Positions 25,481 to 33,615 of a DNA stretch of 64,000 nucleotides are shown here, in pieces. Within the stretch, counting starts at the first letter, position 1, and each line of letters starts with the position of its first letter. The notes below the pieces were generated by a model that was not told where the DNA came from, ran no database searches, and saw only the letters and a list, made by a program, of their open reading frames with translations. Source of the DNA: an uncultured bacterium (GTDB lineage: Bacteria; Actinomycetota; Coriobacteriia; Coriobacteriales; Coriobacteriaceae); NCBI GenBank assembly GCA_905216145.1, contig CAJMST010000008.1, positions 15,051 through 79,050 of the forward strand. Reading direction: 5' to 3'. A program made the translations under genes and the position numbers.

Positions 25481-25586
25481 GCCGGCACTTGGGGACGTTC
25501 CTTTTCTGCCGGCACCTGGGGACGCTCCTTAGTCGTTGGGGACGTTCTTAAATGGCTAGTCATTCAAGAACGTCTCCAATGACTAC
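25481..25586. repeat. GGGGACG repeats, copy 2 and tandem GCCGGCAC units
   Basis: GCCGGCACnTGGGGACGnTCC occurs twice in tandem (25481-25530), followed by a copy of the GGGGACGTTCTTAAATGGCTAG repeat (25530-25586) shared with 16970-17044. With the preceding elements this accounts for nearly all of the 453-bp gap before recQ. Confidence 0.7.
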
Positions 25587-25675
25587 CCGCAGAATGAGCG
25601 TGGCTGACAGCCGGGCGACGCCGGTCCGCGTGGCGGCGTATAATCGGCGGCAGATGATTCTGACGTTAGGAAACC

Positions 25676-27652
25676 ATGACCGATAGCATGCAGCAGATGG
25701 CGCTCGACACGCTCGGCGCCTATTTTGGCTACACCTCGTTTCGCCCGGGGCAGGACCGCATGGTGGATGCGATTCTTGCCGGCCGCGATGCGCTCGGCGT
25801 TATGCCCACAGGCGCCGGCAAGTCCATTTGCTACCAGGTGCCTGCGCTTATGCTGCCCGGCATCACCTTTGTGGTGAGTCCGCTGCTGTCGCTTATGGAG
25901 GACCAGACCCGCGCGCTGCTCGCGGCGGGTGCGCGCCCCAGCTATCTCAACTCCAGTCTTACTCCGGCCCAGCAAAACACCGTGCTCAAGCGGGCGCGCG
26001 AGGGCCGCTATCAGCTTATGTATGTGGCGCCCGAGCGCCTGCTCGAGCCGCGTTTTTTAGCCTTTGCGCAGGAAGCTGCGGCGGACGGCGGCATTGGCGT
26101 GCCGCTCGTTGCCATTGACGAGGCCCACTGCGTGAGCCAGTGGGGCCAGGATTTTCGTCCCGCTTACCTGCAGATTCGTGAGTTTATCGATTCGCTGCCG
26201 CGGCGCCCCATCGTGGCGGCCTTTACCGCCACGGCGACCGAGCGTGTACGCGCCGATATCCAGCAGATGCTCGGCCTGCAAAACCCTGCGACGGTGGTGA
26301 CGGGCTTCGATCGCAAGAACCTCTACTTTGGCTGCGAGGAGATGGGCGACAAAGCCAAGGCAGCGTGGGTGCGCGACTATGTGATTGCGCATTCGGGCGA
26401 GAGCGGTATCGTGTATTGCTCGACCCGCAAGACCGTCGATGCACTGGCAGGTGAGCTTGCCGAAGCGCTGGGCCCCAGCGGCATTCGCATTGGCCGCTAC
26501 CATGCCGGCATGGGTAATGACGCCCGCCGCCAAAGCCAGCGCGCCTTTATCGACGACGATATCCAGGTGATGGTTGCCACCAACGCCTTTGGCATGGGCA
26601 TCGACAAGCCCAACGTGCGCTACGTGATCCACAACAACGTGCCCGAGAGCATCGAGGCCTACTACCAAGAGGCGGGCCGCGCCGGCCGTGATGGCGACCC
26701 AGCCAGCTGCCATCTGCTGTGGAACGGCAACGATTTTCGCATGCGCCGCTTTTTGATCGACCGCGGCGATGCGACCGACGAGGCGCTCGACGACGAACAG
26801 CGCGCGTGGGCGCTCCAGAATCGATATCGTCTGCTCAGCCAGATGGAGGGCTACTGCAATACCACCGGCTGTCTGCGCGAATACATGCTGCGCTACTTTG
26901 GCGACGAGGCCGCGGCCGAGCATGCGACAGCCGCCGCGGGCGGCACGGCAGACGACGCCGAGGGCTGCGGCAACTGCAGCAACTGTCTCACGCAGTTCGA
27001 GGTCGAGGACGTCACCGATATGGCCCGCGTCGCTGTGCGCTATGTGGCCACGCGTCCCATGCGCTTTGGCAAGTCGCTGATCGCCGATGTGCTCCACGGC
27101 GGCAACACCGAGCGCATTCGCCAGATGCATCTGGACGAGGACCGCGGCTACGGTGAGCTGTCGGGCGAATCGGTCGGGCGCATCAAGGACATCATCGGGC
27201 AGCTGTGCGGCCGCGGTTATTTGGCAACCTCGCAGGGGCAGTACCCGGTCGTGGGGCTGGGTCCGCGTGCCGGCGAGGTCGAGGACGAGGCGTTCGCCTT
27301 TACCGTTAAGCGTCGCGCGTCCAAGCGCAAGGCCTCGGCCCGCGCCCGCCGTGCCGTCGATCTGCTGCGCGAGGAGGCCGAGCTGGATGAGCGCCCGCGC
27401 GTTGGCGACGATGCTGAGCTGTTCGAGCGTCTGCGTGCCCTGCGCAAGGAGATCTCGACCGAGCTGGAGATGGCGCCGTATATGGTCTTTTCCGACAAGG
27501 CCCTGCGCGGCCTGTGCCGCCTGCGCCCGCAGACGCGCGACGAGCTGATCCAGGTCAACGGCATTGGCGAGAAAAAAGCCGACGCCTTTGGTGAGCAGTT
27601 TATGGCGGCGATTGAAGAGTTTGAGTCCGAGCATGCGCGGGATGGAGCGTAA
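25676..27652 (+). CDS. recQ: ATP-dependent DNA helicase RecQ
   Basis: The 658-residue protein has the standard RecQ architecture. The helicase core (about 15-340) has Walker A MPTGAGKSICYQ (about 43-54), the DEAH box AIDEAHCVSQWG (about 146-157), FTATAT and the arginine-finger motif QEAGRAGRDG. The zinc-binding RQC region has GCLREYMLRYFG and CGNCSNC (about 396-437), and a C-terminal HRDC domain covers about 570-650. It unwinds recombination and replication intermediates. The start ATG 25676 lacks a strong Shine-Dalgarno, but the N-terminus fits the family. A GntR gene follows after 2 bp and is probably co-transcribed. Confidence 0.96.
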   Translation: MTDSMQQMALDTLGAYFGYTSFRPGQDRMVDAILAGRDALGVMPTGAGKSICYQVPALMLPGITFVVSPLLSLMEDQTRALLAAGARPSYLNSSLTPAQQNTVLKRAREGRYQLMYVAPERLLEPRFLAFAQEAAADGGIGVPLVAIDEAHCVSQWGQDFRPAYLQIREFIDSLPRRPIVAAFTATATERVRADIQQMLGLQNPATVVTGFDRKNLYFGCEEMGDKAKAAWVRDYVIAHSGESGIVYCSTRKTVDALAGELAEALGPSGIRIGRYHAGMGNDARRQSQRAFIDDDIQVMVATNAFGMGIDKPNVRYVIHNNVPESIEAYYQEAGRAGRDGDPASCHLLWNGNDFRMRRFLIDRGDATDEALDDEQRAWALQNRYRLLSQMEGYCNTTGCLREYMLRYFGDEAAAEHATAAAGGTADDAEGCGNCSNCLTQFEVEDVTDMARVAVRYVATRPMRFGKSLIADVLHGGNTERIRQMHLDEDRGYGELSGESVGRIKDIIGQLCGRGYLATSQGQYPVVGLGPRAGEVEDEAFAFTVKRRASKRKASARARRAVDLLREEAELDERPRVGDDAELFERLRALRKEISTELEMAPYMVFSDKALRGLCRLRPQTRDELIQVNGIGEKKADAFGEQFMAAIEEFESEHARDGA

Positions 27653-27654
27653 CG

Positions 27655-28419
27655 ATGGTAGCCGATAGCAAGACCGAACGTTCCGAGCGCGCTGAGGTGT
27701 CCGCCGTGCCACTGTACCAGCAGGTCATGGACGACCTAAAGGGCGAGATTGCGCGCGGCGTGTACGTGGCCGGCTCGCGCATTCCTTCCGAGATGGAGCT
27801 TGCGAAGTCCTACGGCGTGGGGCGCGTCACCGTGCGTCGCGCCATCGAGGAGCTGTCGCGTGCGGGGTATCTCAACCGCCAGCAGGGGAGGGGCACCTTT
27901 GTGTGTGCGCCCAAGCTCAAGCGCAAGATTCGCCAGAAGGGTGACGTCCAGAGCTTTACTGAGGGTTGTGCTGCCAACGACATGGTGCCGGGTGCGCGTC
28001 TGGTGTCGCGCACGGTGGTCGCAGCGACGCACGAGGATGCGGCGTTCTTTGGCGTGGAGCCCGGCTGCGAGCTTATCGTGGTCGAACGCGTGCGCACAGC
28101 CGACGGCATCCCTGTCATGCTTGAGAACAACGCCTTTGTGCTCGCCGACCATCCCTATCTGCAGACGCTTGCCGACAAGAACCTCACGGACAATTCCATC
28201 TTTGCGCTCGTTGCCGAGCATTCGGGTCGCGCGCCGCTCAAGTCCGACCCCTGCACCGTGGAGATTGCGCTTGCCGATGCCCAAACGGCCCCGCTGCTGG
28301 AGGTGCCGGTCGGTGAGCCGCTCTTCTATATGGAGGCCTACTTTACCGACGCCGGTGGGCACCCTCTGCTGCTCGGCCGTCAAAAGATCGTGGGCTCGCG
28401 CTACGTGTTCGACATCTAA
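27655..28419 (+). CDS. GntR/HutC-family transcriptional regulator 3
   Basis: The 254-residue regulator has an N-terminal winged HTH (about 15-85: VPLYQQVMDDLKGEI, IPSEMELAKSYGVGRVTVRR, RGTFVCAP) and a UTRA domain (about 105-250). The start lies 2 bp after the recQ stop, with GGAG in the recQ end, so it may be read from the recQ transcript as well as its own. Downstream, the promoter of the SIS gene at 28567 carries two copies of an ATAGrACAAyATAGAAC sequence, the obvious candidate operators. It probably senses a phosphorylated sugar-amine (inference). Confidence 0.92.
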   Translation: MVADSKTERSERAEVSAVPLYQQVMDDLKGEIARGVYVAGSRIPSEMELAKSYGVGRVTVRRAIEELSRAGYLNRQQGRGTFVCAPKLKRKIRQKGDVQSFTEGCAANDMVPGARLVSRTVVAATHEDAAFFGVEPGCELIVVERVRTADGIPVMLENNAFVLADHPYLQTLADKNLTDNSIFALVAEHSGRAPLKSDPCTVEIALADAQTAPLLEVPVGEPLFYMEAYFTDAGGHPLLLGRQKIVGSRYVFDI

Positions 28420-28428
28420 CGCTCACAG

Positions 28429-28508
28429 ATAGAACAATATAGAACAAATTTGCCGAAATGACTTCACGGGCATTGTTGTGCATGCTATAAATAGGACAAC
28501 ATAGAACG
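28429..28508 (+). promoter_or_regulatory. SIS gene 3 promoter with paired ATAGAACA operator-like repeats
   Basis: ATAGAACAATATAGAACA lies at 28429-28446 and ATAGGACAACATAGAACG at 28491-28508, each made of two direct half-sites 10 bp apart. Between them are TTCACG (28463-28468) and TATAAA (28486-28491) at 17-bp spacing, a reasonable promoter. The second site would cover the start point and the first lies upstream, fitting repression by the preceding GntR protein. Confidence 0.68.
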
Positions 28509-28566
28509 ATTGCAGGTACGAGCTGTGAAGTTCGTTCAAAGCCGCCACGCAAGGAGAAGCATCAAC

Positions 28567-29535
28567 ATGAACGCACATGACCTGATTCAGGAAATCATCG
28601 AGCGCAAAGGCAAGATCGAGAACGTCTTTTGGATCGCCTGCGGCGGTTCGATGATCGACCTGATGCCGGCCAACGAGCTGCTCAGGCGCGAGGCTACCAC
28701 GTTTGCCTCGACGGTCTACACCGCGCGCGAGTTTTGCCTGATGGCCCCCAAGAGCCTCGGCGAGAAGTCGCTCGTCGTCGCCTGCAGCCATAGCGGCAAC
28801 ACGCAGGAGGTCGTCGACGGTTGCGAGATGGCGCTGGCTGCCGGTGCCGAGGTCGTCGCGTTGACCGACTGCAAGGACTCCAAGATCGACAACGGCAAGT
28901 GGACCACCTGGGTCTATCCGTGGGGCGAGGGCGTGTCGCAGGCCGAGGTGCCGCAGGGCATTGGCGTGCTGCTGGCCGCTGAGCTGCTCGATCAGCAGGA
29001 GGGCTACGAAGCGCTTGCCGACATGTACGCTGGCCTTAAGCAGATGGACGCGCTGCTGCCTGCTGCTCGCGAGAAGGTCAACGCCGAGCTGGGTGACCGC
29101 TTTGCCGAGCTCTGCCAGCAGCACAAGTTCTTCTATATCCTGGGCTCCGGACCCAACTTTAGCCAGACCTACGCCATGGCAATTTGCTCGCTCATGGAGA
29201 TGCAGTGGCAGCACTGCTGCTACATCCACTCCGGCGAGTACTTCCACGGCCCGTTCGAGGCCACCGAGCCCGGCGTGTTCTACTTTGTGCAGCTCGGATC
29301 GGGCGAGTGTCGCCCCATGGAGGAGCGCGCACTTGCATTCCTCAATACGCACACCGATGCGATTATGGTGCTCGACGCACTTGAGTACGGCGTGGGCGAG
29401 GTGCCCGCCAGCGTGCGTTCGTACCTGGAGCCGATCTTCTTCTACAACATGAGCTGCGAGCTGCGCGCCGCGCGCGGCAAGGTGTTTGACCACAGCCCCG
29501 AGGTTCGTCGCTACATGGGCATCGAGCAGTACTAA
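28567..29535 (+). CDS. SIS-domain protein 3, deglycase-like
   Basis: The 322-residue double-SIS protein has VFWIACGGSMIDLMPANELL, VVACSHSGNTQEVVDG, ILGSGPNFSQTYAMAICSLMEMQW and the full GEYFHGPFEATEPG motif. Its C-terminus (RRYMGIEQY) differs from the WKL(D/S)Y of the other two. AAGGAG lies 10 nt before ATG 28567. It stands alone under an operator-bearing promoter next to GntR regulator 3, so it may process a different glycated or aminated sugar phosphate from the PTS-linked paralogue. Isomerase activity is an alternative. Confidence 0.83.
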   Translation: MNAHDLIQEIIERKGKIENVFWIACGGSMIDLMPANELLRREATTFASTVYTAREFCLMAPKSLGEKSLVVACSHSGNTQEVVDGCEMALAAGAEVVALTDCKDSKIDNGKWTTWVYPWGEGVSQAEVPQGIGVLLAAELLDQQEGYEALADMYAGLKQMDALLPAAREKVNAELGDRFAELCQQHKFFYILGSGPNFSQTYAMAICSLMEMQWQHCCYIHSGEYFHGPFEATEPGVFYFVQLGSGECRPMEERALAFLNTHTDAIMVLDALEYGVGEVPASVRSYLEPIFFYNMSCELRAARGKVFDHSPEVRRYMGIEQY

Positions 29536-29558
29536 TATTCCGGGAATAACCTCTCACG

Positions 29559-29590
29559 ACGGGGTCTGCGCTGCGCGCGGGCCCCGTTTT
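29559..29590 (+). terminator. Terminator after SIS gene 3
   Basis: ACGGGG pairs with CCCCGT, with a GC-rich interior, followed by TTTT. Confidence 0.7.
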
Positions 29591-29626
29591 GCGTTGCGGC
29601 GGCCGGATCCGTGTCTGCGCGAAAAA

Positions 29627-29808
29627 CGAAGGTGAATACTTTTCCGCGAAGTGAACGACCTATTTTGGACCCCCGAAGCATCCACACTTTTTGACGCCAA
29701 AACTGCAGGGAAAACTCGGCGAAACCGCAGGAAACGGCGTCTGAAAAGTGTCGATGCTTCGGGGGCTCGTTTTTGCTCGTTCACTTCGCGGAAAAGTATT
29801 CACCTTCG
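29627..29808. repeat. 182-bp nested palindrome
   Basis: The outer arms 29627-29656 and 29779-29808 are complementary over 30 bp without a mismatch. Inside, 29670-29691 pairs with 29744-29765 (21 of 22), and GACGCC (29693) pairs with GGCGTC (29736). Open frames on both strands through it are mirror images caused by the symmetry and are not genes. It sits between two convergent transcription units. Confidence 0.9.
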
Positions 29809-29832
29809 ATTCGCAAGGGCACTGCGTGAGTC

Positions 29833-29874
29833 AAAAAAGCGGGCCGCGCCGGGGATTTCCGGCGCGGCCCGCTT
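29833..29874 (-). terminator. Intrinsic terminator of the dehydrogenase gene
   Basis: A 14-bp perfect stem, AAGCGGGCCGCGCC with GGCGCGGCCCGCTT, is followed on the minus strand by TTTTTT. Confidence 0.92.
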
Positions 29875-29915
29875 AGTATCGTGCTTCGATTCGCAAGGTT
29901 ACGGCAGCCAGCGGC

Positions 29916-30893
29916 CTACTTTGCGTCGTAGGCCTCGGCGTCCCACCAGTCGAGCTGGGCGATGTTGTCGCGGATGTGCTGGCAGCTCTTGTGGAAGCCC
30001 TCGAGCTCGTGCTCGGACAGGTCGAGCGTGTAGACTTCCTCGACGCCCTCGGCGCCGATCACGCACGGCAGGGAGGTAAAGATGCCCTCCTCGCCATACT
30101 GGCCGGTCATGAGCGTGGAGGCGGAAAGCACGGCGTGCTCGTTGTGCAGCACGGCGGCGCAGACGCGCGCGGCGGAGTTGGCGACGGCGTACTCGGTGCA
30201 CTGCTTGCCCTGGTAGGTTACGTAGCCGCCCTTGCGTGCAAGCTCCTCGACCTCCATGTGGTCAAAGGCGTACTTGTCGGGGTTCTCGGCCTGAAGCTCG
30301 TTGAGGCTCTTGCCGGCGATAGTTGCGGCCTTAAAGGCAGCCAGCTGACTAAAGCCGTGCTCGCCGATCATGTAGGCGTCGATGGACTTGGGGCTCACGC
30401 CGACCTTCTTGGAGATCTCGGTGCGCAGGCGGGCGGAGTCCAGACCGCAGCCCGAGCCGATGATCTTCTTGGGATCGTAGCCGGTCAGGTGCCAAAGCTC
30501 GGTGCACACGACGTCGCAGGGGTTGGAGATGCTCACGAAGATGCCGTCGAAGCCGGCGTCGACGATGCGTTTGGCAAAGGTGCGGGCGGCGTCGGTGGTA
30601 AAGAACAGCTCGCCGTCACGGTTGCCGGCGGCCAGCGCGACCTTGCCGGCGGCGTTGACGATGACGTCGCAGCAGGCCAGCTCCTCGTAGTGGTCGTAGC
30701 AGTTGACGATCTTGGTGTTGTACGGGACAAACGAAAGGGAGTCGCGCAGGTCCTGGACCTCGGACGTCACCTTGGCCTCGTTGATATCGCACAGGTACAG
30801 CTCGTCGGCAATGCCCTGCATAAGCAGGCTGTTGGCGACATGTGCTCCTACGTGGCCCTGGCCGACCACACCGATCTTACGCGTCTGGTACAT
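29916..30893 (-). CDS. L-lactate / L-2-hydroxyisocaproate dehydrogenase family protein
   Basis: The 325-residue NAD-dependent enzyme has the Rossmann motif GVVGQGHVGAHVA at the N-terminus, the Asp/Arg pair in GLDSARLR and the catalytic His in MIGEHGFSQ. Two family blocks differ from classical L-LDH: NPCDVV for NPVDV, and a substrate loop reading GNRDGELFFTT, closer to the GDRxxELKFT that I recall for L-2-hydroxyisocaproate dehydrogenase. So it may reduce larger 2-oxo acids as well as, or instead of, pyruvate. The ATG at 30893 follows GGAAGGA. The longer frame to 30932 lacks a site. It is monocistronic with a strong terminator. Confidence 0.88.
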   Translation of the reverse strand: MYQTRKIGVVGQGHVGAHVANSLLMQGIADELYLCDINEAKVTSEVQDLRDSLSFVPYNTKIVNCYDHYEELACCDVIVNAAGKVALAAGNRDGELFFTTDAARTFAKRIVDAGFDGIFVSISNPCDVVCTELWHLTGYDPKKIIGSGCGLDSARLRTEISKKVGVSPKSIDAYMIGEHGFSQLAAFKAATIAGKSLNELQAENPDKYAFDHMEVEELARKGGYVTYQGKQCTEYAVANSAARVCAAVLHNEHAVLSASTLMTGQYGEEGIFTSLPCVIGAEGVEEVYTLDLSEHELEGFHKSCQHIRDNIAQLDWWDAEAYDAK

Positions 30894-31104
30894 ATATGTA
30901 TCCTTCCGGCCGAGTTTTTCGCGTCGAACCATTGTAGCCTCCTGCCGTCACTTTGCTAGGCTAAAGCGCCGTAGATTTTTGGTACATGCCTTAATCTCTA
31001 CTTTTGGAGTGATTTGGGCCGCTGACGGCATCGCTGGGCGATGTGCTCGCGCGGATAGGGCTGCTCGTTGTACCATAGCTGCAACTGACTCGTAAGGAGC
31101 ATCC

Positions 31105-32031
31105 ATGCCCATTCGCATCCCTGACGCCCTCCCTGCCGCCGCGCAGCTCGAGAGCGAGAACATCTTTGTCATGACCGAGTACCGCGCGCTGCACCAGGAC
31201 ATCCGTCCGCTGCGCGTGCTCATCCTCAACCTCATGCCCACCAAGATCGCCACCGAGACGCAAATCATGCGCAAGCTCTCCAACACGCCGCTACAGGTGG
31301 AGGTGGACCTGCTGCGCACCAAGACGCACGAGGCCACGCACGTGAGCGCTGGCCACCTGGAGACGTTCTACCGCACGTTCGACGACATCCGCGATATCCA
31401 CTACGACGGCCTGATCATCACGGGCGCGCCGGTGGAGCAGATGCCCTTCGAGGAGGTCGACTACTGGCCCGAGCTCTGCCAGATCATGGACTGGTCCACC
31501 ACGCACGTGCACTCTACGCTGCACATTTGTTGGGGCGCGCAGGCGGGCCTGTATCACCACTACGGTATTCAGAAGTACGACCTGTCGACAAAGGCGAGCG
31601 GCGTGTTTGAGCATCACCTGGTGAAGCCGCAAAGCCCGCTGGTGCGCGGCTTCGACGACCGCTTCTACGCCGTGCACTCGCGCAACACCGACGTGCGTCG
31701 CGAGGACGTGGAGGCCGAGCCGCAGCTCGAGGTTGTTGCCGTGTCCGACGAGGTGGGCCTGTACGTGGTTAAGTCCGTCGACAGCCGCCGCTTCTTTGTC
31801 TTTGGCCATCCCGAGTACGATACCGACACGCTGCGCTTGGAGTACGAGCGCGACGTGAAGCGCGGGCTTAACCCGGAGGTGCCGGCGAATTACTTCCCGG
31901 GCGACGACCCCACGGCCGAGCCGCGTAACGTCTGGCGCAGCCAGGCTCAGTTGCTCTACACCAACTGGCTCAACTACTACGTCTACCAGACCACGCCCTA
32001 CGACCTGGCCCGCGCCGGCGAGGAGCATTAG
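31105..32031 (+). CDS. metA: Homoserine O-acetyltransferase (MetA/HTS fold)
   Basis: The 308-residue MetA-type enzyme activates homoserine for methionine synthesis. The catalytic residues fall on the canonical numbers: Cys142 in [11 protein letters not shown], and His235 and Glu237 in FGHPEYD. Residue 111 is Glu in [12 protein letters not shown]. In characterised members Glu at 111 goes with acetyl-CoA use and Gly with succinyl-CoA, so acetyl transfer is predicted. AAGGAG precedes ATG 31105. There is no SAM riboswitch-like leader in the 211-bp gap upstream. A GAGCGTGGAT hairpin element with a T-run follows and may terminate it. Confidence 0.95.
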   Translation: MPIRIPDALPAAAQLESENIFVMTEYRALHQDIRPLRVLILNLMPTKIATETQIMRKLSNTPLQVEVDLLRTKTHEATHVSAGHLETFYRTFDDIRDIHYDGLIITGAPVEQMPFEEVDYWPELCQIMDWSTTHVHSTLHICWGAQAGLYHHYGIQKYDLSTKASGVFEHHLVKPQSPLVRGFDDRFYAVHSRNTDVRREDVEAEPQLEVVAVSDEVGLYVVKSVDSRRFFVFGHPEYDTDTLRLEYERDVKRGLNPEVPANYFPGDDPTAEPRNVWRSQAQLLYTNWLNYYVYQTTPYDLARAGEEH

Positions 32032-32072
32032 GCTGCGACTGTGACTGTGGCCGTAGCTGTGCCGGTGGCGTG

Positions 32073-32195
32073 ACGAGCGTGGATTATCGGACACACGAGC
32101 GTGGATTTTCGGACGTTTGAAAACGAGCGTCGATAATCTCCCATTTTTGGCCGAGGAACGGGCTCGAAACGGGAGATTTTCCACGCTCATTTTTT
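32073..32195. repeat. GAGCGTGGAT repeat/hairpin element, copy 1
   Basis: Two direct units (ACGAGCGTGGATTATCGGAC and the same with TTTTC) are followed by a third that pairs with its inverse: GAGCGTCGATAATCTCCC against GGGAGATTTTCCACGCTC, ending in TTTTTT. Copy 2 lies at 33473 in the same orientation, so the pair flanks the AbiEi-like gene. The rest of the 454-bp gap (32196-32485) has no ORF or motif I can support apart from a repeated AGCATTTGGTC. Confidence 0.85.
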
Positions 32196-32485
32196 AGGCA
32201 TGTAGATGCCGATGGCTCGGCTAAGAGACGCTGCATGCAGAGGCGAAGTCGCATTTGGCGTAGTCTTGAATCTCGACGGGTTTTTCTTTCTGATAATCCG
32301 ATGGACCAAGGCATCTAAATGTGGAGACAGGGACCTCTCGACAACCGCCCTACCTGCAGATATAAGCCATCAACCCAAAGCGTCCAAAACCGTCAAGCAT
32401 TTGGTCGGTGCCTGGATAGCATTTGGTCAGACTTCGCATGAAACCGTCTGGTACGTTTGCGCCGTTCCAAGATCTGGGAGGCGAC

Positions 32486-33448
32486 ATGGGAAACATGACG
32501 GCGAATCAAAGACTTGCAGGTCACATTAAGGCATGCGAACAGCAGATGAGCTGCGTGTACGCGCGAACGGCGGCGGAGGCAAAGCAGATTGAGCGGCGGG
32601 TGGCGGCGGGAAGTCTAGAGGCGGTCATGCCGGGGCTGTATGCGCGTCCGGAATACTGGTCCGAGCTCAAGTTTCGGCAGCGTTATCTGCATCGAGTGCG
32701 GGCCCTTGCGCAAAAGCACCCCGACTGGACATTTTGCTCCTATACGGCGGCTGTTATCTATGGTCTATCGGTTTCGCATGCCAATTTGACGCACATCCAT
32801 ATCGCCGTGTCACCGGCACAATCAACGACGCCGGGCTCTCAGGTCGTTCGCCATCGTTATGTTCGTCAAACACGGGCCACCCAGATGGACATTGCCGTGA
32901 CCGATATCGATCAAACGATTACGGATTGCCTGGTCGATGCATCGTTTGTCGAGGGCTTGATCATTGCGGACTCGGCGCTCCATGAGCAGCTGTTGTCGAA
33001 GGAACATCTCGTTGAGACGGTCGACAAGCTTGGCCTGAATCGACGCGGTGTTGTGACGGCGCGAAGTGTTGCACGGTGTGCCGACGGCCTGTCGGAAAGC
33101 GGTGGCGAGTCCAAGGCGCGCGCCCTGATGATCGAGCGCGGCTGGCAGACGCCGGAGCTGCAAATTGAGCTGTTCGACCCGGTTGAGCCGGGACGGCCGT
33201 ATCGCGTCGACTACTTGTGGCGCGTGGGAGATCGGCTGATCATCGGGGAATTTGACGGATTCGTTAAAAGCGAGAAGGCGGCGGAGGAAGGCAAGCTCGC
33301 AAAGGCGCAGTTTGATGAGCGCCAGCGCGAGTCGAGGCTTTCGCTGCTTGATAACTGCAAGATCGTGCGCTTGTGCTGGGATGATCTGAGGGATCCGGGA
33401 AAGCTTGATCGCAAGCTCAAAGTTGCCGGCGTGCCGCGTGCGTGCTGA
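32486..33448 (+). CDS. AbiEi-like antitoxin-family protein with DUF559-like C-terminus
   Basis: The 320-residue protein has an N-terminal AbiEi-like region (about 15-60: ARTAAEAKQIERRVAAGSLEAVMPGLYARPE), a middle domain with FCSYTAAVIYGLSVSH and TDCLVDASFVEGLIIADSAL, and a C-terminal segment YRVDYLWRVGDRLIIGEFDG followed by a Lys/Glu-rich helix. The D...ExD pattern resembles DUF559/Vsr-type nucleases. GGGAGG lies 4 nt before ATG 32486. AbiEi usually pairs with the AbiEii nucleotidyltransferase, but no such gene is adjacent here; the nearest NTase is at 3100. It is bracketed by two copies of one repeat element, suggesting it moves as a cassette. Function unknown. Confidence 0.72.
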   Translation: MGNMTANQRLAGHIKACEQQMSCVYARTAAEAKQIERRVAAGSLEAVMPGLYARPEYWSELKFRQRYLHRVRALAQKHPDWTFCSYTAAVIYGLSVSHANLTHIHIAVSPAQSTTPGSQVVRHRYVRQTRATQMDIAVTDIDQTITDCLVDASFVEGLIIADSALHEQLLSKEHLVETVDKLGLNRRGVVTARSVARCADGLSESGGESKARALMIERGWQTPELQIELFDPVEPGRPYRVDYLWRVGDRLIIGEFDGFVKSEKAAEEGKLAKAQFDERQRESRLSLLDNCKIVRLCWDDLRDPGKLDRKLKVAGVPRAC

Positions 33449-33472
33449 GGGGGTTGCAGGGCGTTGAGCCGC

Positions 33473-33591
33473 ACGAGCGTGGAAATCCGGACACACGAGC
33501 GTGGATAATCGGACGCTTGTTGAATGAGCGTGGATAATCTCCCGTTTTTGGCTCGCAAGGGGGTTCAAAGCGGGAGATTTTCCACGCTCAT
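33473..33591. repeat. GAGCGTGGAT repeat/hairpin element, copy 2
   Basis: It has the same design and orientation as 32073-32195: two direct ACGAGCGTGGA units, then ATGAGCGTGGATAATCTCCC pairing with GGGAGATTTTCCACGCTCAT. This copy ends in CGTGC, not a T-run. Confidence 0.85.
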
Positions 33592-33615
33592 CGTGCAGGT
33601 GCGATGCAACGGCGG

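Noticed and set aside
29554..30079. Open frames on both strands through the palindrome after SIS gene 3
   Set aside because: Their products contain the same peptide (ASTLF...KSVDASG...RKSIHLRF) because the DNA is an inverted repeat. No start signals or family features.
30894..31104. SAM riboswitch or T-box upstream of metA
   Set aside because: No conserved core or terminator/antiterminator pair was found in the gap.
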